Virus record (IMG/VR): IMGVR_UViG_3300042862_000334
Span: 1 to 61,519 of that record
DNA: 61,519 nt
Origin: a virus
Direction: 5' to 3' (one strand)
Position numbers and translations under genes: made by a program. Positions 34,836-42,890 of the stretch are shown in pieces. The notes below the pieces were generated by a model. It was not told where the DNA came from and searched no databases. It saw nothing but the letters and a program-made list of their open reading frames with translations. The first letter of the stretch is position 1. Every line of letters begins with the position of its first letter.

Positions 34836-34938
34836 AATTAACTACACTGACAAGTGTCATAAGGATTGCTATTTAAATATGTTGACATCATTTGACATAA
34901 ATTACACTAATTTGTACAGGTCTTTTCTTCGTCTTCTA

Positions 34939-35097
34939 TTATATTAATTTTTCTGTTTCTATTAGTCTTTTTACGGCGATTTTATCCTCAATAGATAACA
35001 ACCTAAAGAAGTCAAGAAAGTTTAAAACTTCTTTTGAGTATTGTTTCTCTGTTTCTTCCGACAACCTGTCTTCCCAATAATCTCTACTATTTGACAT
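34939..35097 (-). CDS. Small 52-aa protein
   Basis: ATG 35097, TAA 34939. Charged helix; last third (KIAVKRLIETEKLI) is encoded by a reverse copy of the dispersed motif. Starts inside the stop of the upstream membrane ORF. Confidence 0.55.
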   Translation of the reverse strand: MSNSRDYWEDRLSEETEKQYSKEVLNFLDFFRLLSIEDKIAVKRLIETEKLI

Positions 35098-35203
35098 AAT
35101 AAATAAGTGCTCCTAAGATTAACAAAACTGTTCCTATAATGCTAAACGTTATTTTAGCTCTTTTGATGACTATTTTTCTCTCATCTAAATCTATTTCGCT
35201 CAT
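35087..35203 (-). CDS. Small 38-aa single-pass membrane protein
   Basis: ATG 35203, TAG 35087. ITFSIIGTVLLILGALIYYV is a clear membrane segment after a charged N-terminus. First gene behind the promoter at 35272-35301. Confidence 0.6.
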   Translation of the reverse strand: MSEIDLDERKIVIKRAKITFSIIGTVLLILGALIYYVK

Positions 35204-35271
35204 AATTTATCTTTTAAAAATTCGTTTGCTTCCTACTCTGTCAATTCAACTCTACTCACCTTCTCATACTG

Positions 35272-35301
35272 CAAATATAGATAAGTTTTTGAGATATACA
35301 A
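35272..35301 (-). promoter_or_regulatory. Bacteroidota-type promoter
   Basis: TTG (35301-35299), 19 nt, TATATTTG (35279-35272), 69 nt upstream of the 38-aa gene. Confidence 0.75.
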
Positions 35302-35320
35302 GCTTTATTTCTAAATTTCT

Positions 35321-35671
35321 TTAAGGTTTAGTAATTATCCTATGTATTGTTGCTTCTGTTGTTTTTCTATCTCTTGCCCAAGCTTCTTCAAATTGTCCTT
35401 GTGCTATTTTATCAGGTATATTTAGAGGTGCTAAGTACTTAATATGCCTTTCATATTCATTTATTATTGATAAAGTTGTCTCTTGGTCAATTCCAAACAT
35501 TTTATTATAATTAGTTTGTACAATAGGGTCTAACTCTTTAATCAATTGTTTTATAAGCATTTTAACTTTTTGTTTGTTAAAAGGTGTTACTTGCAACCTT
35601 TCTAAGTTTTCTACCGACATTTGTAACGTAATGACAGTATCTAATAAAGTCATTGTATCTTCATTCTCCAT
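35321..35671 (-). CDS. Unrecognised 116-aa helical protein
   Basis: All-helical by eye. Stop-start overlap with the HTH protein upstream, so possibly its partner. Confidence 0.65.
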   Translation of the reverse strand: MENEDTMTLLDTVITLQMSVENLERLQVTPFNKQKVKMLIKQLIKELDPIVQTNYNKMFGIDQETTLSIINEYERHIKYLAPLNIPDKIAQGQFEEAWARDRKTTEATIHRIITKP

Positions 35672-36045
35672 CAGACTAAATTTATATTTTCTTCTTCTAT
35701 TTGTATTCTACTTAATTTTGATTCTACCACAATAAAACCTGTTTCTTTATACTCATTTATAGCTTCGTCAACTATACTTCTACTTATATTCATAAATTCA
35801 GCAACTTTTCTTGCACTTTTTCTTTTTAAGTAGAATTCTATTATTCTCAGTTTTCTTGGGTGATTCTTTTTACATCTTCTTTCAAAATGAGCTCTTGGAT
35901 TATAAGCCACTATTTCATCCACTTGTTCTTGAGTAAACCTTATTTCTCTGCCAACATATAACCCTTTTATTTTTAGTAAAAAAACTCTTCTGCTTATTGT
36001 AGAATAATTTATATTATGTTTTTCAGTTATCTGTCTATAGGTCAT
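35671..36045 (-). CDS. Double helix-turn-helix DNA-binding protein
   Basis: 124 aa. First HTH: MTYRQITEKHNINYSTISRR; second: KSARKVAEFMNISRSIVDEA. Basic residues between them. Possible transcription regulator or small terminase-like DNA-binding protein; the order of neighbours does not decide. Confidence 0.7.
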   Translation of the reverse strand: MTYRQITEKHNINYSTISRRVFLLKIKGLYVGREIRFTQEQVDEIVAYNPRAHFERRCKKNHPRKLRIIEFYLKRKSARKVAEFMNISRSIVDEAINEYKETGFIVVESKLSRIQIEEENINLV

Positions 36046-36307
36046 TTTTTAAACTTCTTTTCTTGCCGTGTAAAATATTGCTTTCGTCCGCCCAAGTTAA
36101 CAAACATGTTTCACAATTATTTAGCAATTCAAAATCGATGAAAAAATCTTCTTCGGCTAAATCATCTAAACTAAAGCTATAAATAGGTTCTACACCCTCT
36201 TCTAAAAGTAATATTAGGTGTTCACTTCCATATCCAATTACTGTTCCTACAACATCATCAGATAGTCTTACTAGTTTGTTTTTATATTTCTCGTAGAGTT
36301 TTTTCAT
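36035..36307 (-). CDS. Unrecognised 90-aa protein
   Basis: KNKLVRLSDDVVGTVIGYGS suggests an SH3-like barrel in the first half; CETC near the C-terminus. Overlaps the HTH gene by 11 nt. Confidence 0.65.
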   Translation of the reverse strand: MKKLYEKYKNKLVRLSDDVVGTVIGYGSEHLILLLEEGVEPIYSFSLDDLAEEDFFIDFELLNNCETCLLTWADESNILHGKKRSLKNDL

Positions 36308-36558
36308 TATTTTAAATTTTCTATCTTTTTATAAGTTTCATCTATTAATCTCACACAATCTTCTACATCTTTTGCTTTTTCTAAGCTCTTATCTAAGAAT
36401 GCTTTTAAACATTGTTGTATTGTTGAATAATAAAAAGGTTCTTCAAAGGTGTAAGTCTCCCCTTTGCTCTTACCATCTTTTCTTGTGCGGATTTCTGAAA
36501 ACACTAAAGTTGCGCCTTCTCCACTTGTGTCGATTCTAAAATTTTCTGTTATTTTCAT
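36307..36558 (-). CDS. Unrecognised 83-aa protein
   Basis: MKITENFRIDTSGEGATLVF start, beta hairpins then helix. Part of the operon from the promoter at 36751-36781. Confidence 0.65.
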   Translation of the reverse strand: MKITENFRIDTSGEGATLVFSEIRTRKDGKSKGETYTFEEPFYYSTIQQCLKAFLDKSLEKAKDVEDCVRLIDETYKKIENLK

Positions 36559-36563
36559 AGTTT

Positions 36564-36722
36564 TTATTTTTTAAGTTTTTCTAGTTCAGCTTTATAAGCC
36601 TCTATGAGTTTACCATTCTTTATAATTGTATCAGATATTAAACTTGGATATTGACTAATTGTGCGTTTAACATCATTTTTTAAATGTTCGATTATTATAA
36701 CTATTTCCTCATGTCTTTCCAT
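36564..36722 (-). CDS. 52-aa helical protein, paralogue A
   Basis: MERHEEIVIIIEHLKNDVKR then TISQYPSLISDTIIKNGKLI. 45 of 52 residues match the ORF at 46881-47039 by my count, an unusual close duplicate pair 10 kb apart. Confidence 0.75.
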   Translation of the reverse strand: MERHEEIVIIIEHLKNDVKRTISQYPSLISDTIIKNGKLIEAYKAELEKLKK

Positions 36723-36750
36723 ATAGTATTTGTTTTAAATTTATCTTCTG

Positions 36751-36781
36751 CAAATATACAACATTAATTTATATTGTGCAA
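36751..36781 (-). promoter_or_regulatory. Bacteroidota-type promoter
   Basis: TTG (36781-36779), 20 nt, TATATTTG (36758-36751), 29 nt before the ATG at 36722. The TTTAGAACAATAATAAATAA element follows upstream (about 36792-36813). Confidence 0.8.
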
Positions 36782-36910
36782 GTGTTTATGCTTATTTATT
36801 ATTGTTCTAAATAATATTTCTGTTTTTAGTATTCTGACTTTTTTACATAACAATTTTCTCCAAATTACTTTAGAGAATTCTTTCTTGACCCAACTATTGA
36901 GAATATTATA

Positions 36911-37768
36911 TTATTGCTTAGATAGAAAGAAACAGAAATCAAAGTCTAAATGCTTTAATTCTTTTAGTTCTTTTGCGGGCTTATAAAATTCTGTTGTTGT
37001 GAATTTGGATATTAATTCTTTGTAAAGTTTTCCATTTTTAAAAACCAAGTTTCTGTATCCTGCATACCTTAAAGATAGGTATTCTTTTTGAGAACATTTC
37101 TTTATGAATTCAAACTGTCTTTTAGTTTTTATTATTCCTGCCGAAACTAATTTATTTTTCCAATATTTCCCGCTCCCTTTACTTTTTGTTTCTCCAAATT
37201 TTAATTTTGAAAATCCTTGATTAGATAAAACTGTATTAGCATTGAATGTATCTTGGTTTTGAGCGTATTCTTTATCCGCATCTCTCCAAGAATTTCTAAA
37301 CTTGAATTGTTGTGCTGTTAAAGTGTAGCCTTTAGCCATTTTCTCAATTATCTTATTTTGCTCGTGTCTTCTATCAATTCGATTCTTTTGTTGTTGCTCT
37401 ATTCTAAAAACTCTCACTCTGAAACTGAATAATTTTGTTTCTTGGTAAGAAGATATTTCTATTGGAACAACCTTTTTACTACCATATTTTTTATTAATTT
37501 TGTTTGTACCTATTAAAACAAAGTTTCCTTTAGTATCAAAATAACATAGTTTTTCTTTGATTAGTATCTTTATGTATTTTCTTAATGTTGTTACTGATAT
37601 ATCAGTTTTTTGTTTTAAAGTGTGGTATATGTTTCTGTTCTCTTTATAAATTTTTATTTCTCCATTTTTACCATATTTTAGTTTAGCATATATAGCCAAC
37701 AAATTATCACCGCCGACTTCAAATAAGTCAGAATATAGCTTTGAGTTAATGTTGGTGTAGTGTTGCAT
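36911..37768 (-). CDS. Winged-helix replication/regulatory protein (285 aa)
   Basis: Start at 37768 (MQHYTNINSKLYSDLFEVGG) preferred over 37810, which falls in a structured leader. Contains KQKTDISVTTLRKYIKILIK, a winged-helix recognition region, and FSFRVRVFRIEQQQKNRIDR. Proteins with this MxHYTNINSKLY start are known to me from flavobacterial genomes as hypothetical or Rep-like; role unproven. Preceded by a long leader with an attenuator-like structure. Confidence 0.75.
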   Translation of the reverse strand: MQHYTNINSKLYSDLFEVGGDNLLAIYAKLKYGKNGEIKIYKENRNIYHTLKQKTDISVTTLRKYIKILIKEKLCYFDTKGNFVLIGTNKINKKYGSKKVVPIEISSYQETKLFSFRVRVFRIEQQQKNRIDRRHEQNKIIEKMAKGYTLTAQQFKFRNSWRDADKEYAQNQDTFNANTVLSNQGFSKLKFGETKSKGSGKYWKNKLVSAGIIKTKRQFEFIKKCSQKEYLSLRYAGYRNLVFKNGKLYKELISKFTTTEFYKPAKELKELKHLDFDFCFFLSKQ

Positions 37769-37780
37769 TGTATATAAATA

Positions 37781-37890
37781 AAAAATGTCCTGAACGCAAA
37801 AATGAGACAAGAGCCACCACGCATCTTAAATCTCAATCTTTGTTTCAGGACGAACCTTACTATCTTAAATTGACTTTGGTGGTGGACAAA
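37781..37890 (-). promoter_or_regulatory. Attenuator-like leader with competing stems
   Basis: On the minus strand, order is CCACCACC (37885-37878), GTCCTGAA (37851-37844), TGAGA (37835-37831), GTGGTGG (37820-37814), TCTCA (37807-37803), TTCAGGAC (37794-37787), then ATTTTTTATTT. GTCCTGAA/TTCAGGAC with inner TGAGA/TCTCA makes a terminator hairpin; CCACCACC can instead pair with GTGGTGG in its loop. Lies just upstream of the winged-helix gene. Confidence 0.6.
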
Positions 37891-37943
37891 ATCTTATATT
37901 TTCCGCTAAAAAAGTAAAAACAGAATAATCTATTTCTACCCTA

Positions 37944-37974
37944 CAAAAATACAACAAAAACTGTAAACAACAAA
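37944..37974 (-). promoter_or_regulatory. Bacteroidota-type promoter, proximal
   Basis: TTTG (37974-37971), 19 nt, TATTTTTG (37951-37944). It would give a leader of about 170 nt containing the attenuator-like structure. Confidence 0.65.
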
Positions 37975-38195
37975 ATTCGTTATATTATATAAAACAAAAG
38001 TACGACTTTTTATTCACACCTACAAAAACCTTATAAAGTTACTTTGTAATTAAGAAAACTCCAATCTACACAATGTATAACCGTTGTTAATACAACTGTA
38101 AGTTTAAAACAAAAATATAACCAAAGTAAAAGTCCTCTTCCTATTTAAGAATTCTATACAATCTTGTTATTAAAGAGTGCCTTACTTTTCTTCTG

Positions 38196-38226
38196 CAAAT
38201 ATACAACATTAATCTAAGAAATCAAA
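38196..38226 (-). promoter_or_regulatory. Bacteroidota-type promoter, distal
   Basis: TTTG (38226-38223), 19 nt, TATATTTG (38203-38196). The nearest gene downstream starts 428 nt away at 37768. The interval 37811-38195 holds this leader, the proximal promoter and no ORF I can support. Confidence 0.75.
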
Positions 38227-38246
38227 AAAACTAAAATTGGTTGTCA

Positions 38247-38966
38247 TTATTTAAATACTTTGTTATAAATAGCCCAGTATTCTGCAATCTTTTTAGCTGT
38301 TTCATCTACTTTCTTTAAAAATTTTTCCGCCCGCTCTCTTGAATATGGTGTATCAATATATTCAATATCTCCAGTTAGCCTTAAAACATTTTTATTGCCA
38401 GACTCAAGCGTATTCCCCTTCCTATCAAATAATATTACTTTTGAACTGTTTATTTCAAAACCCTCTTCTTCTAAAGCATAACAATACATTGTAGTTTGAT
38501 TATAATCTTCTGATGCATATTCTTTAGCTTTTTTCTCTATTGACCCTGTTTTAAAATCTATAACATCTGCTTTTTTATTTTTTACGCCGAAAATTCTGTC
38601 TACAAAACCGTACAAAATGTAAGAACCCCTGTCGATTAAAACCTCTCTCTCATATTCAGCTAAAGCATTACCTGGAATCTCTTTATCTAATACTTCCATA
38701 TCAAACTGAGAAAGATAAGGTTGCTCTAATCCTGTTTCTTGGTATGTACCCACAGAGCTACCAAACTCTGTGAAAATTGAACCTTCACTTGGAATACCTA
38801 AAAACTTATTAGCTAACCATTCTCCTCTATAACCCTCTTCATTAAAAGCTGTATAAGTAGAATAAGACATTGCTGGTCTACCAATGTATTTTTTATATCT
38901 TTCTGGTACAGGATTATTTGGACGTTCTTTATAAATACTTGGTAGTATTAGTTGTTTATTTGCCAT
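38247..38966 (-). CDS. PD-(D/E)XK nuclease, Cas4/RecB-like
   Basis: 239 aa. YGFVDRIFG (GxxD), ADVIDFKTGS (D-x-K) and NQTTMYCYALEEEG (QxxxY) form the PD-(D/E)XK RecB-like signature. Probable DNA recombination or repair nuclease of the phage. Overlaps the exonuclease gene by 11 nt. Confidence 0.85.
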   Translation of the reverse strand: MANKQLILPSIYKERPNNPVPERYKKYIGRPAMSYSTYTAFNEEGYRGEWLANKFLGIPSEGSIFTEFGSSVGTYQETGLEQPYLSQFDMEVLDKEIPGNALAEYEREVLIDRGSYILYGFVDRIFGVKNKKADVIDFKTGSIEKKAKEYASEDYNQTTMYCYALEEEGFEINSSKVILFDRKGNTLESGNKNVLRLTGDIEYIDTPYSRERAEKFLKKVDETAKKIAEYWAIYNKVFK

Positions 38967-39936
38967 TTACTAGTTGTTTAATTTCTAATTTTTTCTGTTC
39001 TTTTACTTCTGGTTTGTCCGAGGAAAACATGGTATTGTTAACATAAAGACTTGTTAAGATATCTTCTACAATTTCTTTATCTTTTTTAGTTAATTTAGAT
39101 TTACTTAACTTCTGTTCTATTTTTTCTTTTGTCGCCGAATCAATAGAAACAGCTTTATAGATGCGTTGTAATAGCGGTACCTCTTCTACGAAAGTTTCAT
39201 TTGAATTATTTTCTGTTTTATCTATAACTTTTCTAATAAAACCTTTTCTGCCTTGCAAGGCGCAAAACAATTCAGCAACAGCTTTAACATCTTTCTTGCA
39301 GTATTCTGAAATTCTACTAATGCCGTCTTTCTCTTCATAATAAACTCTTGAAACATCTGCTCCAGAAATATCGTCTTTAGGTGTATCAATACCTGCCAAC
39401 ATACACATTGAATCTAAAGATAAGTTGTAGTAATAAGTACCTTTTGTAATATCCATAGTGTCCATAAAGTTGTCCGCCAATACCCATGGTTTTTGTTGAC
39501 TATCACTATGTTTGTCTGAAAGAATAGATAAATCAACACCACTTTCAAATGCTTTTAAGCGAATTGTTGGCATATCAAATTGAATAATATTATGACCGCA
39601 AGGAATAAAACCTGTTGAGTTTAACATTGTGTAGAACTGCTCTATAATGTCTTTCTGTTCGCCTAAAAGAGATTTTAAAAATAGATTATTATCTTTAATA
39701 AAACCTACAGTTATACAAACTATTTTATTAAATGCTGGGTCTAAAGCACCGTTTAGTTTGTAATGCTCTAAGACTTCATTTGCTGGTGGTAGTTTTGATG
39801 TTTCTTTATCTCTTAACTTCCAAGCATATAAATCATATTCTTTTGAATTAATGTCTAATACATCGTTTCTACGTGTAGTTTCTATGTCTAGAAATAATAG
39901 TTTTTCTAAATCTTGTTTTCTTACTCTGTTATTCAT
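38956..39936 (-). CDS. DEDD 3'-5' exonuclease, PolB-like exonuclease family
   Basis: 326 aa. LLFLDIETTRR (exo I, DIE), FIPCGHNIIQFDMPTIRLKA (exo II, N..xFD) and ISEYCKKDVKAVAELFC (exo III, Y-x3-D). Matches the stand-alone 3'-5' exonuclease family related to PolB. Paired with the PD-(D/E)XK nuclease, as often in phages. Confidence 0.85.
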   Translation of the reverse strand: MNNRVRKQDLEKLLFLDIETTRRNDVLDINSKEYDLYAWKLRDKETSKLPPANEVLEHYKLNGALDPAFNKIVCITVGFIKDNNLFLKSLLGEQKDIIEQFYTMLNSTGFIPCGHNIIQFDMPTIRLKAFESGVDLSILSDKHSDSQQKPWVLADNFMDTMDITKGTYYYNLSLDSMCMLAGIDTPKDDISGADVSRVYYEEKDGISRISEYCKKDVKAVAELFCALQGRKGFIRKVIDKTENNSNETFVEEVPLLQRIYKAVSIDSATKEKIEQKLSKSKLTKKDKEIVEDILTSLYVNNTMFSSDKPEVKEQKKLEIKQLVNGK

Positions 39937-40162
39937 TTTTTATTTGTTTTATTAAGTTTTTAATTCCTCTGCCGTCTTTTATTGATTTACCTGTATGCCA
40001 ACCAGAGTATGGAAATATTGTTACTTTTTCGCCGCGAAAAAAAAATGAAAAAGAAGAGGAACTGATATCAAAAATATCAAATCCTAAATCAGAAACAGCA
40101 TTAGAAGCATATTCAAATCTTTTAGGTTCTAATTCTATTTGTTTTTCTTTATCTAATCTCAT
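39929..40162 (-). CDS. Unrecognised 77-aa protein
   Basis: GEKVTIFPYSGWHTGKSIKD, then GRGIKNLIKQI is a common phage small-protein motif (WhtGk...dGRGi..LlkqI). The segment before it (SSSSFSFFFRGEK) is written over a copy of the dispersed motif. Confidence 0.7.
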   Translation of the reverse strand: MRLDKEKQIELEPKRFEYASNAVSDLGFDIFDISSSSFSFFFRGEKVTIFPYSGWHTGKSIKDGRGIKNLIKQIKNE

Positions 40163-40572
40163 TTTTTAAATACAATTTCTTTTTCAATTTTACCATTAAC
40201 CAATCTACTAACTGTTGCTTCTTTTATATCATTTTCTTGATTGGTTAGAGAAACTATTTCAGATACAAATTTTTCATAATCTTCTTCTGTTTCTAATGTT
40301 CCGCAACTAGCCCCAACGCTTGATTCAACACGATAAGCACCAAAAGGATTTTCAATATGTTTTTCTTCTCTAATTACATTATCAACAGCTAACTCCTTAC
40401 TTTCATCCAACTTTATCATCTTACCTTGCTCATCTCTTTTTATGGTAAAAGACCTATGATATCCACAATCTGGACAATTTACATATTCCTCTCCTGTTTT
40501 GTAGTAGTAGTCCTCAAAGCACTCTTCGCTTTTACAGTTTGGGCACTCTATATTTCCAATTACACTTCCCAT
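40159..40572 (-). CDS. Zinc-ribbon protein, 137 aa
   Basis: IECPNCKSEECFEDYYYKTG then YVNCPDCGYHRSF, a four-Cys zinc ribbon, followed by an unknown domain. Between the exonuclease and integrase regions. Confidence 0.7.
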   Translation of the reverse strand: MGSVIGNIECPNCKSEECFEDYYYKTGEEYVNCPDCGYHRSFTIKRDEQGKMIKLDESKELAVDNVIREEKHIENPFGAYRVESSVGASCGTLETEEDYEKFVSEIVSLTNQENDIKEATVSRLVNGKIEKEIVFKK

Positions 40573-40576
40573 AGTT

Positions 40577-40792
40577 TTAATATACTTTTAATTCTTCTTT
40601 ACCTGTGTTTAACCAAGCTTCTATATTATTTGTACTACGAATTGATTCATTGTTATCCATCCAATAGAATAACTGGTATCTTAAATCACTATGTGCTAAT
40701 CTTTTCTTTTCGCCGAAAAAAGATTTAAAAGAAACCTCAAATATTACAGAAGTTCCATTTTTCTCTATTAATTTTAAATTAGTAATTTTCAT
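40577..40792 (-). CDS. Unrecognised 71-aa protein
   Basis: Start at 40792 (MKITNLKLIEKNGTSVIFEV) fits the promoter at 40814-40845; the longer frame to 40816 would begin inside the -7 element. A forward copy of the dispersed motif is read through as SFKSFFGEKK. Confidence 0.65.
   Translation of the reverse strand: MKITNLKLIEKNGTSVIFEVSFKSFFGEKKRLAHSDLRYQLFYWMDNNESIRSTNNIEAWLNTGKEELKVY
40709..40736 (+). repeat. Dispersed GC-core/A-tract motif, copy inside a gene
   Basis: TTCGCCGAAAAAAGATTTAA followed by AAGAAACC; close to consensus, inside coding sequence. Confidence 0.55.
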
Positions 40793-40813
40793 ATTTTTAA
40801 TTTTTATCTTCCG

Positions 40814-40845
40814 CAAATATACGAAATTATTTTTAAATAGGCAAA
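40814..40845 (-). promoter_or_regulatory. Bacteroidota-type promoter overlapping the integrase 3' end
   Basis: TTTG (40845-40842), 20 nt, TATATTTG (40821-40814). The -33 element lies inside the last codons of the integrase gene, so the recombinase and the downstream operon are separately transcribed. Confidence 0.8.
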
Positions 40846-41630
40846 TTTATTTTACCTAAAGTTTTATTTGAAACGTGACAATAAATCTGAGTTGTTCTAA
40901 TGTTCTGATGTCCAGCTAATTGTCTTATTATTTGCAAATCTGTTCCTGATTCTAAAAGTGTTGTAAAACTACTATGACGTAGCAAGTGAAAATGATAGTC
41001 CTTACCTATATATTTTTTAACTATCTCGTTACAACTTCTGTGAGAATATTGCAGACCAAACTGCCCGTTAAACAAGAACTCTTTCGGTGTATACTCCTTA
41101 AAATATTCGCGTAAAAGATTTAAAACAACAGAAGATAAAGGTACAAACCTGTCCTTTCTTCCTTTACCGTTTTTAATTAAAATCAACATCCTTTTAGAAT
41201 CAATATCTTCTAATTTTAAATTACAAACTTCACTAACTCGCATCCCTGTAGAGAAAGCTAAAGTGATTATTGCTTTGTGCTTCAAATTCTCAATTTTTGA
41301 AATCTTATCTAACAAAAAATCTTTATCAATTACTCTTGGTAGTTTCTTTTCAGTTTTTGGTCTTTCTATTTTGTTTAGATGAACATCTTTTTTATTTAAA
41401 ATATATCGCGCAAAAAGCTTCAAACAACCAATAAACTGATTTTGTTGAGCAACAGATGAAAATTCCCTACTTTCAAGAAAACAAACAATGTCTTTAGTTG
41501 AAACTTTGTATGGGTCTTTACAATTTATTTCTTTTAGATATTGAAAAAGTACTTGTTTATAAACCTTAATTGTGTTTTGAGAATAGTTTTTATATCTCAA
41601 TTTATTTTCAAAAATTTCGAGAACTTTCAT
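40833..41630 (-). CDS. int: Tyrosine recombinase of the cassette array (short XerC/D-like)
   Basis: 265 aa from MKVLEIFENKLRYKNYSQNT; the frame continues to 41693 but the array 1 remnant starts at the same Met, and the extra codons are attI. N-terminal SAM-like DNA-binding domain, then catalytic residues: FSTGMRVSEV (Arg), KNGKGRKDRFVPL (Lys), FHLLRHSSFTTLLESG (HxxR), AGHQNIRTTQIYCHV (His, Tyr nucleophile). The roughly 20-35-residue insertion typical of IntI between the Lys and HxxR motifs is absent: only EFLFNGQFGLQYSHRSCNEI lies there. Located next to the attI-like site, so it is the probable cassette recombinase. Confidence 0.9.
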   Translation of the reverse strand: MKVLEIFENKLRYKNYSQNTIKVYKQVLFQYLKEINCKDPYKVSTKDIVCFLESREFSSVAQQNQFIGCLKLFARYILNKKDVHLNKIERPKTEKKLPRVIDKDFLLDKISKIENLKHKAIITLAFSTGMRVSEVCNLKLEDIDSKRMLILIKNGKGRKDRFVPLSSVVLNLLREYFKEYTPKEFLFNGQFGLQYSHRSCNEIVKKYIGKDYHFHLLRHSSFTTLLESGTDLQIIRQLAGHQNIRTTQIYCHVSNKTLGKINLPI

Positions 41631-41690
41631 AGTTTGAGTATTGATTTTATTGATGTTTTTTATTAGTTGAGTATATATAATAGTTATAAG
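41631..41690 (-). other. attI-like region of array 2
   Basis: GAGTATTGATTTTATTGATG then TAGTTGAGTATATATAATAG and crossover G41683|TTATAAG. Nearly identical to the region at 16917-16975; no palindromic arms on the integrase side, as expected for attI. Confidence 0.8.
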
Positions 41691-41696
41691 CAAGTG

Positions 41697-42446
41697 CTAC
41701 ATTTCGTTTTCAAATAGAGATTGTGCTTGTAAATCTTTTTCTTTTCTTTTTTCTTCCCACGCTTTTTTAATACGTTCTTCTGAAATCTTGAAATAGTTTT
41801 CATCAAGTTCAACACCAATGTATTGTCTGTTTGATAATAAACTTGCAATACAAGTCGCACCCACACCCATAAAAGGTTCAAAAACTATTTCGTTTTCTTT
41901 TGATGAATTTTCAATTAGAATTTTCATCAACTCAACAGGCTTTTCTGTGTCGTGTAAATTTTTACCATCATCGTCTTTTGTTTTTTTATTTGGTATAGAA
42001 AGTATATCAGCAGTTCCACAATTATTTATTTTTACACCTGCACCTTTTCTAAAAAATAAGATATACTCAAATTGCGACATATAGTATTGACCCATTATCT
42101 TGTTTCCTTTATCCCATATAATTGACTTTATGAAGTGAAACCCTATATCAGTCAAAACATTAAGATATTCTTGCAGGTTTTTATGATTAGTCATTATATA
42201 GCAATGACCTGTTTCTTTTAGAACTTGATATAATTTTTCTCCCCATATTTTTACGTGAGTATCATTTTTTTCAAATACTTTACCTTTTTTATTAATATCT
42301 TTTTGCAACATTCCACCGCTATTTCCAGCACAACCTCTTGCAGTTGTTGGATATGGTGGGTCTGTTACAATTAAATCAACCTTATACTCCTTAGCAATCA
42401 TTCTATCTATTATTGCTATTGCATTATCATTAAATATTTTGTTCAT
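41697..42446 (-). CDS. Cassette 2.1: N6-adenine DNA methyltransferase
   Basis: 249 aa. Catalytic LIVTDPPYPTTARG near residue 30 and SAM motif VFEPFMGVGATCIAS near residue 200, beta-class order. C-terminal tail RIKKAWEEKRKEKDLQAQSL is shared with cassette 1.3. Stop 14 nt from the crossover, 5' end next to the attC. Probable restriction evasion. Confidence 0.9.
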   Translation of the reverse strand: MNKIFNDNAIAIIDRMIAKEYKVDLIVTDPPYPTTARGCAGNSGGMLQKDINKKGKVFEKNDTHVKIWGEKLYQVLKETGHCYIMTNHKNLQEYLNVLTDIGFHFIKSIIWDKGNKIMGQYYMSQFEYILFFRKGAGVKINNCGTADILSIPNKKTKDDDGKNLHDTEKPVELMKILIENSSKENEIVFEPFMGVGATCIASLLSNRQYIGVELDENYFKISEERIKKAWEEKRKEKDLQAQSLFENEM

Positions 42447-42541
42447 TTTTCTTTATTTTTAAATTTTTATTTTCCCCGCACAAAAAAGAAAAGAAAAAGG
42501 TTTCGTCTTTCAAATCAAGTTCTGTGCTATAAAACCGCACC

Positions 42542-42677
42542 AGCTTATAACAGCGTGTATATGCAAGTGGTGGTTCTGTGGTTTATTCAACATTTGTTTT
42601 CTTATCAAACTTTCTACTGTATTGAAAGGTAAGTGCTTCTAATCACCACCTGACATATACACGCAAAACGTTATAAG
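42542..42677. other. attC-like site 2.1
   Basis: R'' AGCTTATAAC; arms GCGTGTATATGCAAGTGGTG and TCACCACCTGACATATACACGC pair; loop has TTATTCAACATTTGTT. Crossover G42670|TTATAAG. Confidence 0.85.
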
Positions 42678-42753
42678 TAACTTTAACCGAAGCTGTCCAA
42701 AAGATAATTCTGCTAAAAAGCTGTATAAATTTCTTTCTGCTTCGGAAAAGCTA

Positions 42754-42888
42754 CTATTTTTCTATAAAGTATGTATTTTTAAAAACTATATATGCTTTTC
42801 TATTCATAATAATTGTCTTTTCTCCGTACTTTTTACCCAACCATTCCACTATAAAAAATGGTAGTATTTTATAAATATTTCGTATCAT
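42754..42888 (-). CDS. Cassette 2.2: 44-aa protein
   Basis: ATG 42888, TAG 42754. MIRNIYKILPFFIVEWLGKK has a hydrophobic N-terminal segment, basic tail. Second of two tiny ORFs in this cassette. Confidence 0.5.
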   Translation of the reverse strand: MIRNIYKILPFFIVEWLGKKYGEKTIIMNRKAYIVFKNTYFIEK

Positions 42889-42890
42889 AA

